This document shows, one piece after another, positions 1-9,257 of a stretch of 64,000 nt of DNA. Origin of the DNA: Planctomyces sp. SH-PL62 (GTDB taxonomy: Bacteria; Planctomycetota; Planctomycetia; Isosphaerales; Isosphaeraceae); NCBI RefSeq assembly GCF_001610895.1, contig NZ_CP011273.1, forward strand, positions 2,294,001-2,358,000, read 5' to 3'. Position numbers and translations under genes: made by a program. The notes beneath the pieces were generated by a model. The model was not told the DNA's origin. It was given only the letters and a program-made list of their open reading frames with translations, and did not search any database. Numbering within the stretch: position 1 is the stretch's first letter; the number at the start of each line of letters is the position of its first letter.

Positions 1-508
1 GGTCTCGCGGCCGAACCCCCAGGCTCAGGACCTGGCGGAGCGTCCCCTGGTCGCGCTCGCCCGCGAACGCGGGGAACGCCAGCAGGATGATCAGGAGCGG
101 GAGGAGCAGTTGCAACACGGCCGCCGCGCTCAGCTCCCCGAACCGGGCGACGGCCGTGGCGTCCTGCGCGGGTCGGTACTTGAACTCGTTCTGCTTGTGC
201 GCCTCAAGCCAGACGGCGACCCCGGTGTAGGCGTCGACCCCCGGGTCCACCAGCGACAGCGGCGGCTTCGGCTTGAACCCATACGTCCCATAGTGGGCCG
301 CCGAGTGCGGATTCTTCGACCCCTGGTCCAGCCACTGCCGGCGGGTCGCCCGGGTCGCCTCCTGGTGCTGGGCGTCCACGTCGCGGTGATGCTTCCATCC
401 CATCGCCAGCGAGGCCAGGAGCAGGATCGTCACGACGACGGCCGCCCCCCGGAAGCGGCCGTCGCGCGCCATCTCGGTGAACTCTTTCCGGGCGATCCGG
501 GCGATCAT
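1..508 (-). CDS. ABC-2 type transporter permease, DUF3526-like (partial, 3' end outside window)
   Basis: Start codon at 508 on the minus strand; the frame stays open to the window edge, so only about 169 N-terminal residues are visible. The protein opens with MIARIARKEFTEMARDGRF, followed by a hydrophobic segment rich in V, I and L (residues about 18-33). It then has a long soluble loop and a second hydrophobic stretch ending in FPAFAGERDQGTLRQ. That pairing (first helix, large extracytoplasmic loop, then a second helix and the GERDxGTLR signature) is typical of ABC-2 permeases of the DUF3526 type, which work with an ATPase encoded nearby. The partner should lie left of base 1. The family call is from recalled motifs; the substrate cannot be inferred. 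Confidence 0.7.
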   Translation of the reverse strand, partial: MIARIARKEFTEMARDGRFRGAAVVVTILLLASLAMGWKHHRDVDAQHQEATRATRRQWLDQGSKNPHSAAHYGTYGFKPKPPLSLVDPGVDAYTGVAVWLEAHKQNEFKYRPAQDATAVARFGELSAAAVLQLLLPLLIILLAFPAFAGERDQGTLRQVLSLGVRPRD

Positions 509-574
509 ACCAGCGGCTCCGGGGGAGGGGAGGATCGGTCGTCTCGGGCGACGGGTCCGGTTTGCGTTTCCGAT

Positions 575-1600
575 TCAGAACGAATCCGACGACACGACCT
601 CGCCGCCGGCGCGGGTGCCGAGCGCCGCCCAGGTCGTGGGGGCGATGGAATCCTTGACGAACCTCACGGTGCCGTCGCCGAAGAGGACGTTGACGCCCCC
701 GCTGTGGTAGCTGCGCCCCGTCTTCCAGGCGTAATCGCTCCCCCGCAGGCAGTCGTACGTCTTCGAGTTGGGCGGCAGGAAATGCGTATACAGCGCGTGG
801 CGGAAGTCCCCCTGCGCCCAACTGCCCCCGCGCTGGCCGTTGAAATAGCCGGACGAGCCGGCCGCGGCCGACTGGCACTCGGCGAGCGTCAGGTTGGCGG
901 GCGGGAGGTCGGTGATGCCGACGGCCGGCTGCTGGGCCATCACCTCCCTGGGGTTGATCGACGTCCCGGCCGCGACGTTGAACCCCCCCGGCCCCAGGAT
1001 GCTCTCGGTCATCCAGGCCGTCTGGCTCAATCCGTCCGAGATCGCCGCGAAGGTCACCCCGGAGTTGTAATAGAAGCAGCCGTCGGGATTGTTGTGCATC
1101 CCCGAGCCCCCCGGCATCCCGTCCCCGGCGCTCGCCATGTAGTTCGCCGGGGCGAACCCCGCCTGGACGACCCGCGCGGTATCGCTCGGGCACAGGAAGG
1201 CCGAGATCTGCGTGGCGTACAGGCTGCTGTTCGCCGGGGAGATGCTGCCGTCGGGCAGGTAGATCGGATGGTTGAAATTCAACGCCCCGAAGATGGGCGT
1301 CTGCTCCAGGAACGGGGCCAGCATCGCCAGCGCCGAGTAGCGGTAATGCTCGCCCCCCTCGCCGGTCGGATACCAGTAATTCCCCTTCTGCGCCACGATG
1401 GCCCCGTAGGGCAGGCGCCCCAGGGAATCATGATAGTTGTGCAGCGCGATCCCCAACTGCTTCAAATTGTTGGTGCACTGGATCCGCCGGGCCGCCTCCC
1501 GCGCCGCCTGCACGGCGGGGAGCAGGAGGGCGATCAGGACCGCGATGATCGCGATCACCACCAGCAGCTCGATCAGCGTAAAACCGCGACGCTTTGCCAT
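575..1600 (-). CDS. DUF1559 domain protein with type IV pilin-like N-terminus
   Basis: About 341 residues, starting [19 protein letters not shown]. The Phe-Thr-Leu-Ile-Glu motif is the prepilin-peptidase cleavage and methylation site, followed by one hydrophobic helix and then the planctomycete signature [12 protein letters not shown] with [15 protein letters not shown]. The C-terminus has the usual [15 protein letters not shown] block and ends [13 protein letters not shown]1559 proteins occur in many copies in planctomycetes and are thought to be pseudopilins or surface-associated proteins; the exact role is unknown. I chose the ATG at 1600 rather than an in-frame ATG at 1618 because a GGAGG-rich ribosome site lies just ahead of it and it places the pilin motif close to the N-terminus. 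A second member lies at 34913-35944. Confidence 0.9.
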   Translation of the reverse strand: MAKRRGFTLIELLVVIAIIAVLIALLLPAVQAAREAARRIQCTNNLKQLGIALHNYHDSLGRLPYGAIVAQKGNYWYPTGEGGEHYRYSALAMLAPFLEQTPIFGALNFNHPIYLPDGSISPANSSLYATQISAFLCPSDTARVVQAGFAPANYMASAGDGMPGGSGMHNNPDGCFYYNSGVTFAAISDGLSQTAWMTESILGPGGFNVAAGTSINPREVMAQQPAVGITDLPPANLTLAECQSAAAGSSGYFNGQRGGSWAQGDFRHALYTHFLPPNSKTYDCLRGSDYAWKTGRSYHSGGVNVLFGDGTVRFVKDSIAPTTWAALGTRAGGEVVSSDSF

Positions 1601-1618
1601 CTCGCCCCCCTCCGCCAT

Positions 1619-1916
1619 CGGCCCCGATCATCCCGAAGCCCGGCCCGGTAACACAAAGATAGCGATCGTAATATCGGCGGGAAAGGGGCGACCTTGGCCC
1701 TTTTTCAGATTTCCCGCCCCGGCGGCCGGGAAGGATGCACGCGCGAAGGGAGCGTCGAATCTATTTTTCTTCATATCATTAATTTTTCCGTGCGTCATCC
1801 GGAACGTCCGACCAGGTATCGGGGTGTGGGACGCCGGAGGAATTGTGATGCCGGACGGGCTTCGCGCCCGTACGATCGAGCCGACGAAGTTCGAAGTCCC
1901 CGGAGGTTCGACGCCG
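1619..1916. other. Divergent intergenic region with AT-rich patches
   Basis: About 300 bases separate the leftward DUF1559 gene from the rightward hydrolase. Two AT-rich patches stand out in a GC-rich background, near 1650-1675 and 1762-1790. They are plausible promoter areas for the two divergent genes. I see no convincing -35/-10 pair, no RNA gene and no terminator. Confidence 0.4.
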
Positions 1917-4289
1917 ATGCGACCTTTCAGCAGTCCCGCGACAACGTCCCGCATCGCCCTCTGGGGCCTGACAATCCTCGCGGGGCTCGTCGCCTCGGCG
2001 TCCGCGCGGGCCGACGGGCCGAGGCCGGACCCGGGGTACAGGACGATCGGACCGCCGATCGCCGGGACGAGCCTGCTCGATCGGCCCGGGGATCTCGCCG
2101 ATCAGCTCGTCGCGGGGGCCGACCGCTTCCTGCTCCGCATGATCGACGAATCGAAGGCCGGGCGGGCCTCGCACTGGAAGCGCGACGTCTCCTCGGCCGA
2201 CGCCTACGCGAAGTCGATCGAGCCCAACCGCAGGCGGCTGGCGCACATCCTGGGCGTCCGCGACCCTCGCGTCCCCTTCGACTTCCCCGACCGGGTCCAG
2301 GGCGAGGGTCATGCGTCGTTCAAGGGCGACGGGCTCGAAATCCACTCCGTCCGGTGGCCGGTGATCGGCGACGTGACGGGTGAAGGCTTGCTGATCATTC
2401 CCAGGCCGGAAGGCCGATCGAGGAGCGTGGTCGTCGTCCTCCCCGACGCCGACCAGACGCCCGAGCAGCTCGCCGGGTTGGCCCCCGGACTGCCGCCGGA
2501 ACGGCAGGTCGCCAGGCGCCTCGCAGAGAGCGGGGCGACCGTCTTCTCGCCCGTGCTGATCGACCGCGCCGTCGCCCCTCGCATGGGGGGGGTGAAGCTG
2601 ACCAGCCGCGAGTTCCTCCATCGCCCCGCCTTCGTGATGGGGCGGACCCTGATCGGCTACGAGGTCCAGAAGGTCCTGGCGCTCGTGGACCATCTGGCCG
2701 CCGAGGACGCGAAGAATCCCGACTCGAAGCGACGGATCGGCGTCTTCGGATACGGCGAAGGGGGGGGCGTCGCGCTCGCCGCCGCGGCCCTCGACCCCAG
2801 GATCGACGCCGCCTGCGTGAGCGGCTATTTCGACGACCGCGACGACGTCTGGCGGCAGCCCCTCGATCGCAACGTCTTCGGGCTCCTCGACCAGTTCGGC
2901 GACGCCGAACTCGCCTCGATGGTCGCGCCCCGGCCGCTCGTCGTCGAGGCGTCGGCGGCGCCCGCGTTCGTCTATGAGCCGGGGCAGGGGGGGGCGCCGG
3001 GGCGGATCGCCTCGCCGAAGCTCGAAACCGTCCGGGCGGAAGCCGAGCGGGCCCGCAAGCTGGTCGAGGGCCTCGCCCCGTCCTCCGCCCTCTCCGTCGT
3101 CGTCAGCGGCGACGACGGCCAGGGGCCGTTCGGCGGCGAACCCGCCCTCGCCGCGCTGCTGGCCGCGCTCGAACCGGGCCGCACGCTCGCGCCGGTCGGC
3201 CCGCCCCTCCAGGTCCCGGCCGGATCCGCGGGCGACCCCGCCGCCCGCCAGGCGCGGCAGCTCCACGAGATCGACCGTCACACGCAGCAGCTCCTCGTCG
3301 ACGGAGCCGACGTGCGGCGGGAGTTCATGAAGGACCTCGACACCCGCTCGATCGAGGCCTACGCAAAGTCGGTCGAACCGTATCGCGAGCGGTTCGCGAC
3401 CGAGACGATCGGCCGGTTCGACGTCGAGCCGCTGCCGCCGAACGTCCAGTCCCGCCAGATCTTCGACGAGCCGACGTTCACCGGCTACGAGGTGGTCATG
3501 GACGTCTTCCCCGACCTCTTCGCATCGGGAATCCTCCTGGTCCCGAAGGGGATCAAGGAGGGGGAGAGGCGCCCGGTGGTGGTCTGCCAGCACGGCCTGG
3601 AAGGGCGGCCGACGGACCTCGCCGACCCGAACGTCGAGAACCCGGCCTACCACAAGTTCGCCGTCCGGCTGACGGAACGGGGCTTCATCACGTTTTCACC
3701 CCAGAACCTGTACCTCTTCGAGGATCGGTTCCGCACCCTCCAGCGCAAGGCGAACCCGCTCGGCAAGACCCTGTTCTCGATGATCGTCCCCCAGCATCGT
3801 CAGATCACGGAATGGCTCAAGACGCTGCCGCAGGCCGACCCGGCTCGGATCGGCTTCTACGGCCTGAGCTACGGCGGGAAGTCGGCCATGCGGATCCCGC
3901 CGCTCGTCGAGAACTACCGCCTCTCCATCTGCTCGGCCGACTTCAACGAATGGGTCTGGAAGAACGCCTCCACGCGCAGCCCCTACAGCTACGTGCGCAC
4001 CATGGAGTACGAGATCTTCGAGTTCGACCTGGGGAGCACGTTCAACTACGCGGAGATGGCGGCCCTGATCGCCCCTCGCCCGTTCATGGTCGAGCGCGGC
4101 CATTACGACGGGGTGTCGTCCGACGAGGCCGTGGCGTACGAATTCGCCAAGGTCTTCAACCTCTACGACGCCCGGCTCAAGATCGGCGACCGCTGCGAGA
4201 TAGAAGTCTTCGACGGCCCCCACACGATCAACGGCCGGGGGACGTTCCGGTTCCTGCACAGGCACCTGAACCACCCCGAGCCGGAGTGA
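1917..4289 (+). CDS. Secreted two-domain alpha/beta hydrolase (dienelactone hydrolase/esterase-like)
   Basis: About 790 residues. A signal peptide is visible (hydrophobic IALWGLTILAGLVASASA at residues about 13-30). Two alpha/beta hydrolase halves follow. The second half has a full nucleophile elbow GLSYGG with Ser about 651, preceded by VVVCQHG (oxyanion region) and followed by a GPHTI histidine near the C-terminus. The first half has the matching elbow written GYGEGG, so the serine position is Gly (about 280) and this half is probably non-catalytic. Likely an extracytoplasmic carboxylesterase of the dienelactone hydrolase or acetyl-xylan esterase type; substrate unknown. Start: ATG 1917 has GGAGG ten bases upstream and puts the signal peptide at the N-terminus; an in-frame ATG at 1848 also has a good ribosome site and is the alternative. 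It precedes the glycosidase-like gene at 4414 on the same strand. Confidence 0.75.
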   Translation: MRPFSSPATTSRIALWGLTILAGLVASASARADGPRPDPGYRTIGPPIAGTSLLDRPGDLADQLVAGADRFLLRMIDESKAGRASHWKRDVSSADAYAKSIEPNRRRLAHILGVRDPRVPFDFPDRVQGEGHASFKGDGLEIHSVRWPVIGDVTGEGLLIIPRPEGRSRSVVVVLPDADQTPEQLAGLAPGLPPERQVARRLAESGATVFSPVLIDRAVAPRMGGVKLTSREFLHRPAFVMGRTLIGYEVQKVLALVDHLAAEDAKNPDSKRRIGVFGYGEGGGVALAAAALDPRIDAACVSGYFDDRDDVWRQPLDRNVFGLLDQFGDAELASMVAPRPLVVEASAAPAFVYEPGQGGAPGRIASPKLETVRAEAERARKLVEGLAPSSALSVVVSGDDGQGPFGGEPALAALLAALEPGRTLAPVGPPLQVPAGSAGDPAARQARQLHEIDRHTQQLLVDGADVRREFMKDLDTRSIEAYAKSVEPYRERFATETIGRFDVEPLPPNVQSRQIFDEPTFTGYEVVMDVFPDLFASGILLVPKGIKEGERRPVVVCQHGLEGRPTDLADPNVENPAYHKFAVRLTERGFITFSPQNLYLFEDRFRTLQRKANPLGKTLFSMIVPQHRQITEWLKTLPQADPARIGFYGLSYGGKSAMRIPPLVENYRLSICSADFNEWVWKNASTRSPYSYVRTMEYEIFEFDLGSTFNYAEMAALIAPRPFMVERGHYDGVSSDEAVAYEFAKVFNLYDARLKIGDRCEIEVFDGPHTINGRGTFRFLHRHLNHPEPE

Positions 4290-4413
4290 CGCGAGGGACG
4301 AGGACCGCCGCGACGGGGGCTCGACAGGAGGGGCCGCCTCAAGTAACGTCGCGGTAAGGGGCGGCCGACGCCCCTTCCTCCCTCCCCCTGGGCTCACACC
4401 GCGAGGCCCCCCG

Positions 4414-7272
4414 ATGAGACACCTCCTGGTCGTCGTTCTCCTGGCGCTGGCCGCCGACGTCTCGAGCACGCGCGCGGAGGTCGTTCTCGATCTCGGCGCC
4501 GCCCGGCTCGTCATCGATGATGCGGGGCGGGCGGGGCCGCTCACCTTCCAGGACGGCGCCGCCTGGCCGGTCGCGAAGGAGCCCGCATTCCAGCTTTCGC
4601 GGCCGGAAGGCGTCGCGACGCCGAAGTCCGTGTCCCTCGCCGGCGATCGCCTGGCCGTGGAGTTCGACGATGAGAGCCGGGCGGAATTCCAGGTGACGAC
4701 CGGGCCGGGCGTCGCCGTGTTCCGCCTGGCGAAGTTCGATCCGAAGGCCCCGGTGGAGACCTTCCGCCTCTTCCGCCTCGCGGCGCCGGCGGGCGTGCGG
4801 ATCGGTCAATCGCTGAACGCGGCCTCCACGAAGGATTGGGCGGCGGCCGTCATGACCGCCGAGCCCAAAGTGAACGCGTTCCCCGAGACGACCGACGGCG
4901 CGACGACCCTCAACGCCGCCTCCTACGCCAGGCACGGCCTGGAACCGGCCGCGTTCGGGATCGTCGCGGCGCCGACCTCGGAGCTGCCCGCCGCGGTCGA
5001 GCGGTTCGAACATCTCGCCGGGCTCCCCAGCCCGAAGCTGGAAGGCGTCTGGAACAAGGTCTCGCCGGCCATCCGGCGGTCGTACTTCTTCCTGACCAAT
5101 TTCCGGGAGTCGCAGTTCGACGAGGCCCTCGCCCTCGCGAAGCGGGGCGGATTCGACGTGATCCTGATCGGCCAGGAGTCCTGGGCCAGCGGGACCGGCC
5201 ATTACGAGATCGACCGCACCCGCTTCCCCGACGGTCTCGACGGCCTCAAGCGCACGATCGACCGCTTCAAGGCGGCGGGGTTCAAGGTCGGCCTGCACTT
5301 CCTCGGCCCCTCGGTCTACCCGCCCGACGCCTACCTCACGCCGGTCCCCGACCCCCGTCTGGTCCAGGGCGCGGCGACGACTCTCGCGGCCGACGTCGCG
5401 GCGGACGACGATTTCCTGCCCACCGCCGACGCCCCCGCGGCCTTCCCCGAGAAGGACGGCGGCTACGAAGGCGCGGGGACCATCCTGAAAGTCGGCGACG
5501 AGTTGATCGCGTACGGCGGGCGATCGCTGGTGGCCCCGCTGGGCTTCACGAAGTGCCGCCGTGGCCACCTGGGCACGAAGGTCTCGGCCCACAAGAAGGG
5601 CGAGCGGGTCGCGCACCTCGTCCGAGCGTACGGCTATCATATGTTCGACATGGACACGACGCTCCTCGACGAGGTCGCCGCCAACTTCGCGCGGGTCGCC
5701 AACGCGTGCGCGATCGACATGATCTACTTCGACGGCTCGGAACGGCTCCAGGGCGAGCACTGGTACTACAACGCCCGGCTTCACAAGGCGTTCTGGGACC
5801 GCCTGGAGAACAAGGACATCCTTCTCCAGGCCAGCAGCTACAGCCCGTATTCCTGGCACCTGATGGCCCGGAGCGCGTCGGCCGACGGCCACGGCGACCT
5901 GAAGGGGTATCTCGACGAGCGCTCGCCCTGGTTCGACGCCTTCGAGCGCGACGCGCTGCCGCTCGACATCGGCTGGTATTACGGGTACGACCCCGAGTCC
6001 ACGCTCGACCAGTACGAATACATCCTGGGCGCGACGATCGGCTACCAGTCGTCGATGTCGTTCCAGGTCTCGGTGGACGCGGCGGCGGCCCACCCGTTCA
6101 CGGGGCCGCTCCTCGACCTGATCGCGCGATACGAGCGGTTGCGGCTCTCGGGACGCGTCCCCGCCGACGTGAAGGCCCTGTTCCGCATCGACCCGAAGCT
6201 CGGCGGAACGAGAGTGGGCGATCAGCGGGCGGATCAGCTCGCCCTGCGCCGGGAGTTCCGACTCGTCGGCCCCGAGGGTGCCGAGGCGTTCCAGCGCGTC
6301 GTCTACGATCCCTGGCATGAAATCCAGACGAAAGCCGACCTGGAATCGACCTGGCCCGTCCGGGTCGTCGACGGTCCGGCCCGCGTCGGATTCTGGGTCC
6401 ACGTCCAGCCCGGCCCCTGGCTCGACGCCGGACCTTCGTACCGCGATCCCCAGGCGCTCGCGCTGGAGACGTTCGACGATCTCGCCCCTTACGCCGCCGA
6501 CCCCGCCGCCCGCCGCAACGTCCCGAAGCTGGAGCCCGGCGAGGCCGGCGCCACGTCCCCCGGCGTGACCCAGCGGGTCGAGCTCCGTCGCGACGGCCCC
6601 AGCGGTAGCGGCTCCTATGCGCTCTACTCCGCGACGAGCCCGCCGAAGGCCGCTGCCGAGCCGGCCGGGTGGTCGGTGATCCAGAAGTCGTTCCCGGAAC
6701 CGATCGACCTGTCGTGGCACAGGGCGATCGGCTTCTGGATGCAGGGCGACGGCCGCGGCGGCGCCCTGAAGGTCCAGCTCCGCGACACCAGCCCGACGGC
6801 GGCGATGGACTATTACGTGAACAATGATTTCGTCGGCTGGCGCTATCAACAGCTCGAACGTCCGGCCCAGGACGCGATCGACTACCGCCGCGTCCAGGGC
6901 CTGCTCTTCTACTACAACGGCCTCCCCGCCGAGACCACCGTCACCTGCGGCGTCGACGGCGTGAAGGCCCTGCGCTCGCTCGACACCCCCGGGATCGTCG
7001 ATCCCTGGGTCGAGGTCGACGGTAAGCGGCTGGAGTGGAAAGGGAAGCTCGAACAGGGCCAGTACCTCGCCGTCCGGCCCGGCGAGCCGTCCGCCCGCTA
7101 CGCGCCCCGGACGAAGGCCCCCGAACTCTCCGCCGAACCGTCCACGACTCTCGAACTCCCCGCCGGCCGCGAATCCACCGTCCGCTTCGGCTGCCGCGGC
7201 GAACTCGCCGCCCCGGTGCGCGTCCGCGTAACCTTGCAGCCCCCGGAGCGACACGGAATCCCCGCCCCCTAA
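4414..7272 (+). CDS. Secreted TIM-barrel glycoside-hydrolase-like protein
   Basis: 952 residues with a signal peptide (MRHLLVVVLLALAADVSSTRA). The central region (about residues 210-580) looks like a beta/alpha barrel of the alpha-galactosidase/GH31/GH36 superclan. It has repeated beta-strand patches such as FDVILIGQESW, FKVGLHFLG and IDMIYFDGSE, the last resembling the strand that carries a catalytic Asp. A C-terminal portion (about 700-830) has a jelly-roll look (SGSYALYS, IGFWMQGDGRGGALKVQL), compatible with a carbohydrate-binding module. I cannot assign a numbered family. It lies 124 bases after the two-domain esterase on the same strand, so the two may act together on an acylated polysaccharide; that is inference. 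The ribosome site is weak. Confidence 0.55.
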   Translation: MRHLLVVVLLALAADVSSTRAEVVLDLGAARLVIDDAGRAGPLTFQDGAAWPVAKEPAFQLSRPEGVATPKSVSLAGDRLAVEFDDESRAEFQVTTGPGVAVFRLAKFDPKAPVETFRLFRLAAPAGVRIGQSLNAASTKDWAAAVMTAEPKVNAFPETTDGATTLNAASYARHGLEPAAFGIVAAPTSELPAAVERFEHLAGLPSPKLEGVWNKVSPAIRRSYFFLTNFRESQFDEALALAKRGGFDVILIGQESWASGTGHYEIDRTRFPDGLDGLKRTIDRFKAAGFKVGLHFLGPSVYPPDAYLTPVPDPRLVQGAATTLAADVAADDDFLPTADAPAAFPEKDGGYEGAGTILKVGDELIAYGGRSLVAPLGFTKCRRGHLGTKVSAHKKGERVAHLVRAYGYHMFDMDTTLLDEVAANFARVANACAIDMIYFDGSERLQGEHWYYNARLHKAFWDRLENKDILLQASSYSPYSWHLMARSASADGHGDLKGYLDERSPWFDAFERDALPLDIGWYYGYDPESTLDQYEYILGATIGYQSSMSFQVSVDAAAAHPFTGPLLDLIARYERLRLSGRVPADVKALFRIDPKLGGTRVGDQRADQLALRREFRLVGPEGAEAFQRVVYDPWHEIQTKADLESTWPVRVVDGPARVGFWVHVQPGPWLDAGPSYRDPQALALETFDDLAPYAADPAARRNVPKLEPGEAGATSPGVTQRVELRRDGPSGSGSYALYSATSPPKAAAEPAGWSVIQKSFPEPIDLSWHRAIGFWMQGDGRGGALKVQLRDTSPTAAMDYYVNNDFVGWRYQQLERPAQDAIDYRRVQGLLFYYNGLPAETTVTCGVDGVKALRSLDTPGIVDPWVEVDGKRLEWKGKLEQGQYLAVRPGEPSARYAPRTKAPELSAEPSTTLELPAGRESTVRFGCRGELAAPVRVRVTLQPPERHGIPAP

Positions 7273-7276
7273 CGTC

Positions 7277-7345
7277 CTTCCCCCCTCGCGGGGGAAGTGG
7301 CCCGCAGGGCCGGATGAGGGGGAAGACGAGTACGGAAGCCGACGG
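7277..7345 (+). repeat. REP-like palindromic unit A
   Basis: Starts four bases after the stop codon of the preceding gene with a perfect 8-bp stem (CTTCCCCC / GGGGGAAG) around CTCGC. A short GGCCC-GCA-GGGCC stem follows, then GATGAGGGGGAAGACGAG. The reverse complement of unit B repeats the order: same C-rich stem, a second small hairpin, then GATGAGGGGGAGGACGAG. No T-run follows the hairpin, so it is not a classical terminator, though it may protect the 3' end of the transcript. Confidence 0.7.
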
Positions 7346-7374
7346 CGTACACTCGGGGCTGGCTTGCGAATTTC

Positions 7375-7460
7375 GACGGCCCCCGTGCTCGTCCTCCCCC
7401 TCATCTGACCCCTTCGGGGTCTGTCTTCCCCCACGAGGGGGGAAGACCGTTATTGAGCAC
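7375..7460 (-). repeat. REP-like palindromic unit B (inverted relative to unit A)
   Basis: Contains a perfect GACCCC-TTC-GGGGTC hairpin followed by a TCTTCCCCC / GGGGGGAAGA hairpin. Its reverse complement aligns with unit A in the same order. A and B together form an inverted pair, as in bacterial interspersed mosaic elements. Confidence 0.7.
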
Positions 7461-7499
7461 GGAGACCGTCGTCGTCTCGGTCGGCCGGATCGCGAACTC

Positions 7500-7584
7500 C
7501 GACGGCTTCCCGGCGCGTCACCCCCTCATCTGACCCCTTCGGGGTCTGTCTTCCCCCGCGAGGTGGGAAGACCGTTATTGAGCC
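7500..7584 (-). repeat. REP-like palindromic unit C (direct copy of unit B)
   Basis: Near-identical direct repeat of unit B 125 bases downstream. The shared segment runs from CCCCCTCATCTG through the GACCCC-TTC-GGGGTC hairpin to ACCGTTATTGAGC, with only three substitutions in 64 bases. The spacer between B and C is also partly duplicated, which suggests local tandem duplication. Confidence 0.75.
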
Positions 7585-7753
7585 CGGAGGCCCCCTAACC
7601 CCCCGGGGAGGCGGTCGGAAGGAGTCATCTGGTCCGCTCGCCCCTTGCCGCTCCGTTGGTCTCCTGGCACATTGAGGGCCGCGTCGCGAGGCCGACTTTC
7701 GCGGTCGGCTCGTGGACCTGAGTTCGCAGGCGATCCGAACGGAAGATCCCACC

Positions 7754-9208
7754 ATGACGAATCCGACCCGGCGCGACTTCCTGGGAACGGCGGCTTTCGC
7801 CTCGATGCTCGGCTCGAACGGCTTCTCCGGCGGGGCCGTCGCCTCGGCGGTGGTCCCGAGGCCGACCGACATCGGCATCGAGGACGTCAGCTATGGGTAC
7901 GAGGATTATCGGTATCGGACGCCGATCAAGTTCGGCGGGACGGTCGTCGATCGCGCGACGATCCTGAACGTCACGTGCGTGGTCAAGACGCGGGACGGCC
8001 GCATCGCGAAGGGGTTCGGGTCGATGCCGATGGGGAACGTCTGGTCGTTCCCCTCGAAGGTGCTGACGTACGACGCCACGCTGGCCGCGATGAAGGACCT
8101 GGCCGAGCGGATCGGCAAGATCACCGCCGCGTACGACGGGACCGCCCATCCCATCGACGTCAACCGGGACCTGGATCCCGAGTACCTCAAGGCCGCCGCC
8201 GAGACCACCCGCGCGCTCGGCCTGGCCGAGCCGATCCCGAAGCTCTGCACGCTGACCGTCGCCAGCGCCTTCGACGCCGCGATCCACGACGCCTTCGGCA
8301 AGGTCCACGGCCGCAGCTGCTACCAGACCTACGGGCCGGACTTCATGGCGAACGACCTCTCCGCCTACCTCGGCCCGGACTTCCGGGGCGAGTACGCCAG
8401 CCGGTACGTCACCGAACACCCCAAGCCCCGCATGCCGATGTACCACCTCGTCGGGGCCGTCGACGCGATCACCGACGCCGACGTCAAGACGCGGATCGGC
8501 GACGGGCTCCCCGAGACGCTCCCCGAATGGATCGCCCGCGACGGCCTGACGAACATCAAGATCAAGCTCAACGGCGAGGACCTGGACTGGGACGTCGACC
8601 GCGTCCTGAGCGTCGAACGCGCGGCCGCCGAAGCCCAGGCCCGGCGCGGGGTGACGGAATGGGTCTACTCGCTCGACTTCAATGAGAAGGCCCCGAACGT
8701 CGGCTACCTCATGGAGTTCATCCGGCTCGCGAAGGAGAAGACGCCCGACGGATTCCGGCGCATCCAGTACATCGAGCAGCCGACCGCGCGCGACCTCCAC
8801 GCCTCGCCGTCGCACGCGATGGACGAGGCCTCGCGCGTGCTCCCCGTCGTGGCCGACGAATCCCTCACCGACGTCGAGAGCCTGATCCTGGCCCGCGATC
8901 GGGGCTACACGGGCGCCGCGCTCAAGGCGTGCAAGGGGCAGAGCCACGCGCTCCTGCTGGCCGCCGCCGCCCAGAAGTTCGGGATGTTCCTCTGCGTCCA
9001 GGACCTCACCTGCCCGGGCGCCTCGCTGATCCATTCCGCCGGGCTCTCGGCCCACATCCCCACCGTCCGGGCCATCGAGGCCAACGCCCGCCAGTACATG
9101 CCCGAGGCGAACCGAGCGTGGGAGAAGCGCTTCCCGGGCCTCTTCATCGTGAAGGACGGGACGATGGAAACGGGCCTCCTCACCGGTCCCGGCCTGGGCG
9201 CGGTCTGA
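7754..9208 (+). CDS. Enolase-superfamily enzyme (mandelate racemase/muconate lactonizing type) with Tat signal
   Basis: 484 residues. The N-terminus TRRDFLGTAAFASMLG carries a twin-arginine motif, so export in folded form is likely. The catalytic barrel shows enolase-superfamily landmarks in order: KIKLNG (Lys pair on strand 2), SLDFNEK (first metal Asp), IEQPT (Glu), VADESL (Asp) and ALKACKGQS. The length is above the usual 360-400 because of the leader and an extended capping domain. Family knowledge predicts abstraction of a proton alpha to a carboxylate; the substrate is unknown. Start ATG 7754 puts the Tat motif at residues 6-8. It sits after the secreted hydrolases, so a role in sugar-acid catabolism is possible but not shown. 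Confidence 0.75.
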   Translation: MTNPTRRDFLGTAAFASMLGSNGFSGGAVASAVVPRPTDIGIEDVSYGYEDYRYRTPIKFGGTVVDRATILNVTCVVKTRDGRIAKGFGSMPMGNVWSFPSKVLTYDATLAAMKDLAERIGKITAAYDGTAHPIDVNRDLDPEYLKAAAETTRALGLAEPIPKLCTLTVASAFDAAIHDAFGKVHGRSCYQTYGPDFMANDLSAYLGPDFRGEYASRYVTEHPKPRMPMYHLVGAVDAITDADVKTRIGDGLPETLPEWIARDGLTNIKIKLNGEDLDWDVDRVLSVERAAAEAQARRGVTEWVYSLDFNEKAPNVGYLMEFIRLAKEKTPDGFRRIQYIEQPTARDLHASPSHAMDEASRVLPVVADESLTDVESLILARDRGYTGAALKACKGQSHALLLAAAAQKFGMFLCVQDLTCPGASLIHSAGLSAHIPTVRAIEANARQYMPEANRAWEKRFPGLFIVKDGTMETGLLTGPGLGAV

Positions 9209-9257
9209 CCTCGTCGGCGACGCCTCCCCGGCCCCTCGATTTCTCCAGGAGATCGCG

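Larger units (their letters stand above)
7273..7753. other. Intergenic region holding three REP-like units
   Basis: This gene-free stretch of about 480 bases between the glycosidase-like gene and the enolase-superfamily gene is mostly occupied by palindromic repeat units, described separately. The last 170 bases lead into the start at 7754 and contain no other recognisable element. Confidence 0.6.

Noticed and set aside
1437-1916. Extended N-terminus of the two-domain hydrolase
   Set aside because: It would overlap the DUF1559 gene and bury the signal peptide; ATG 1917 is preferred.
4339-7434. Long minus-strand open frame of about 1030 codons opposite the glycosidase-like gene
   Set aside because: Arg/Gly/Val-rich composition with no domain, fully antisense to a gene with signal peptide and structured domains; typical of very GC-rich DNA.
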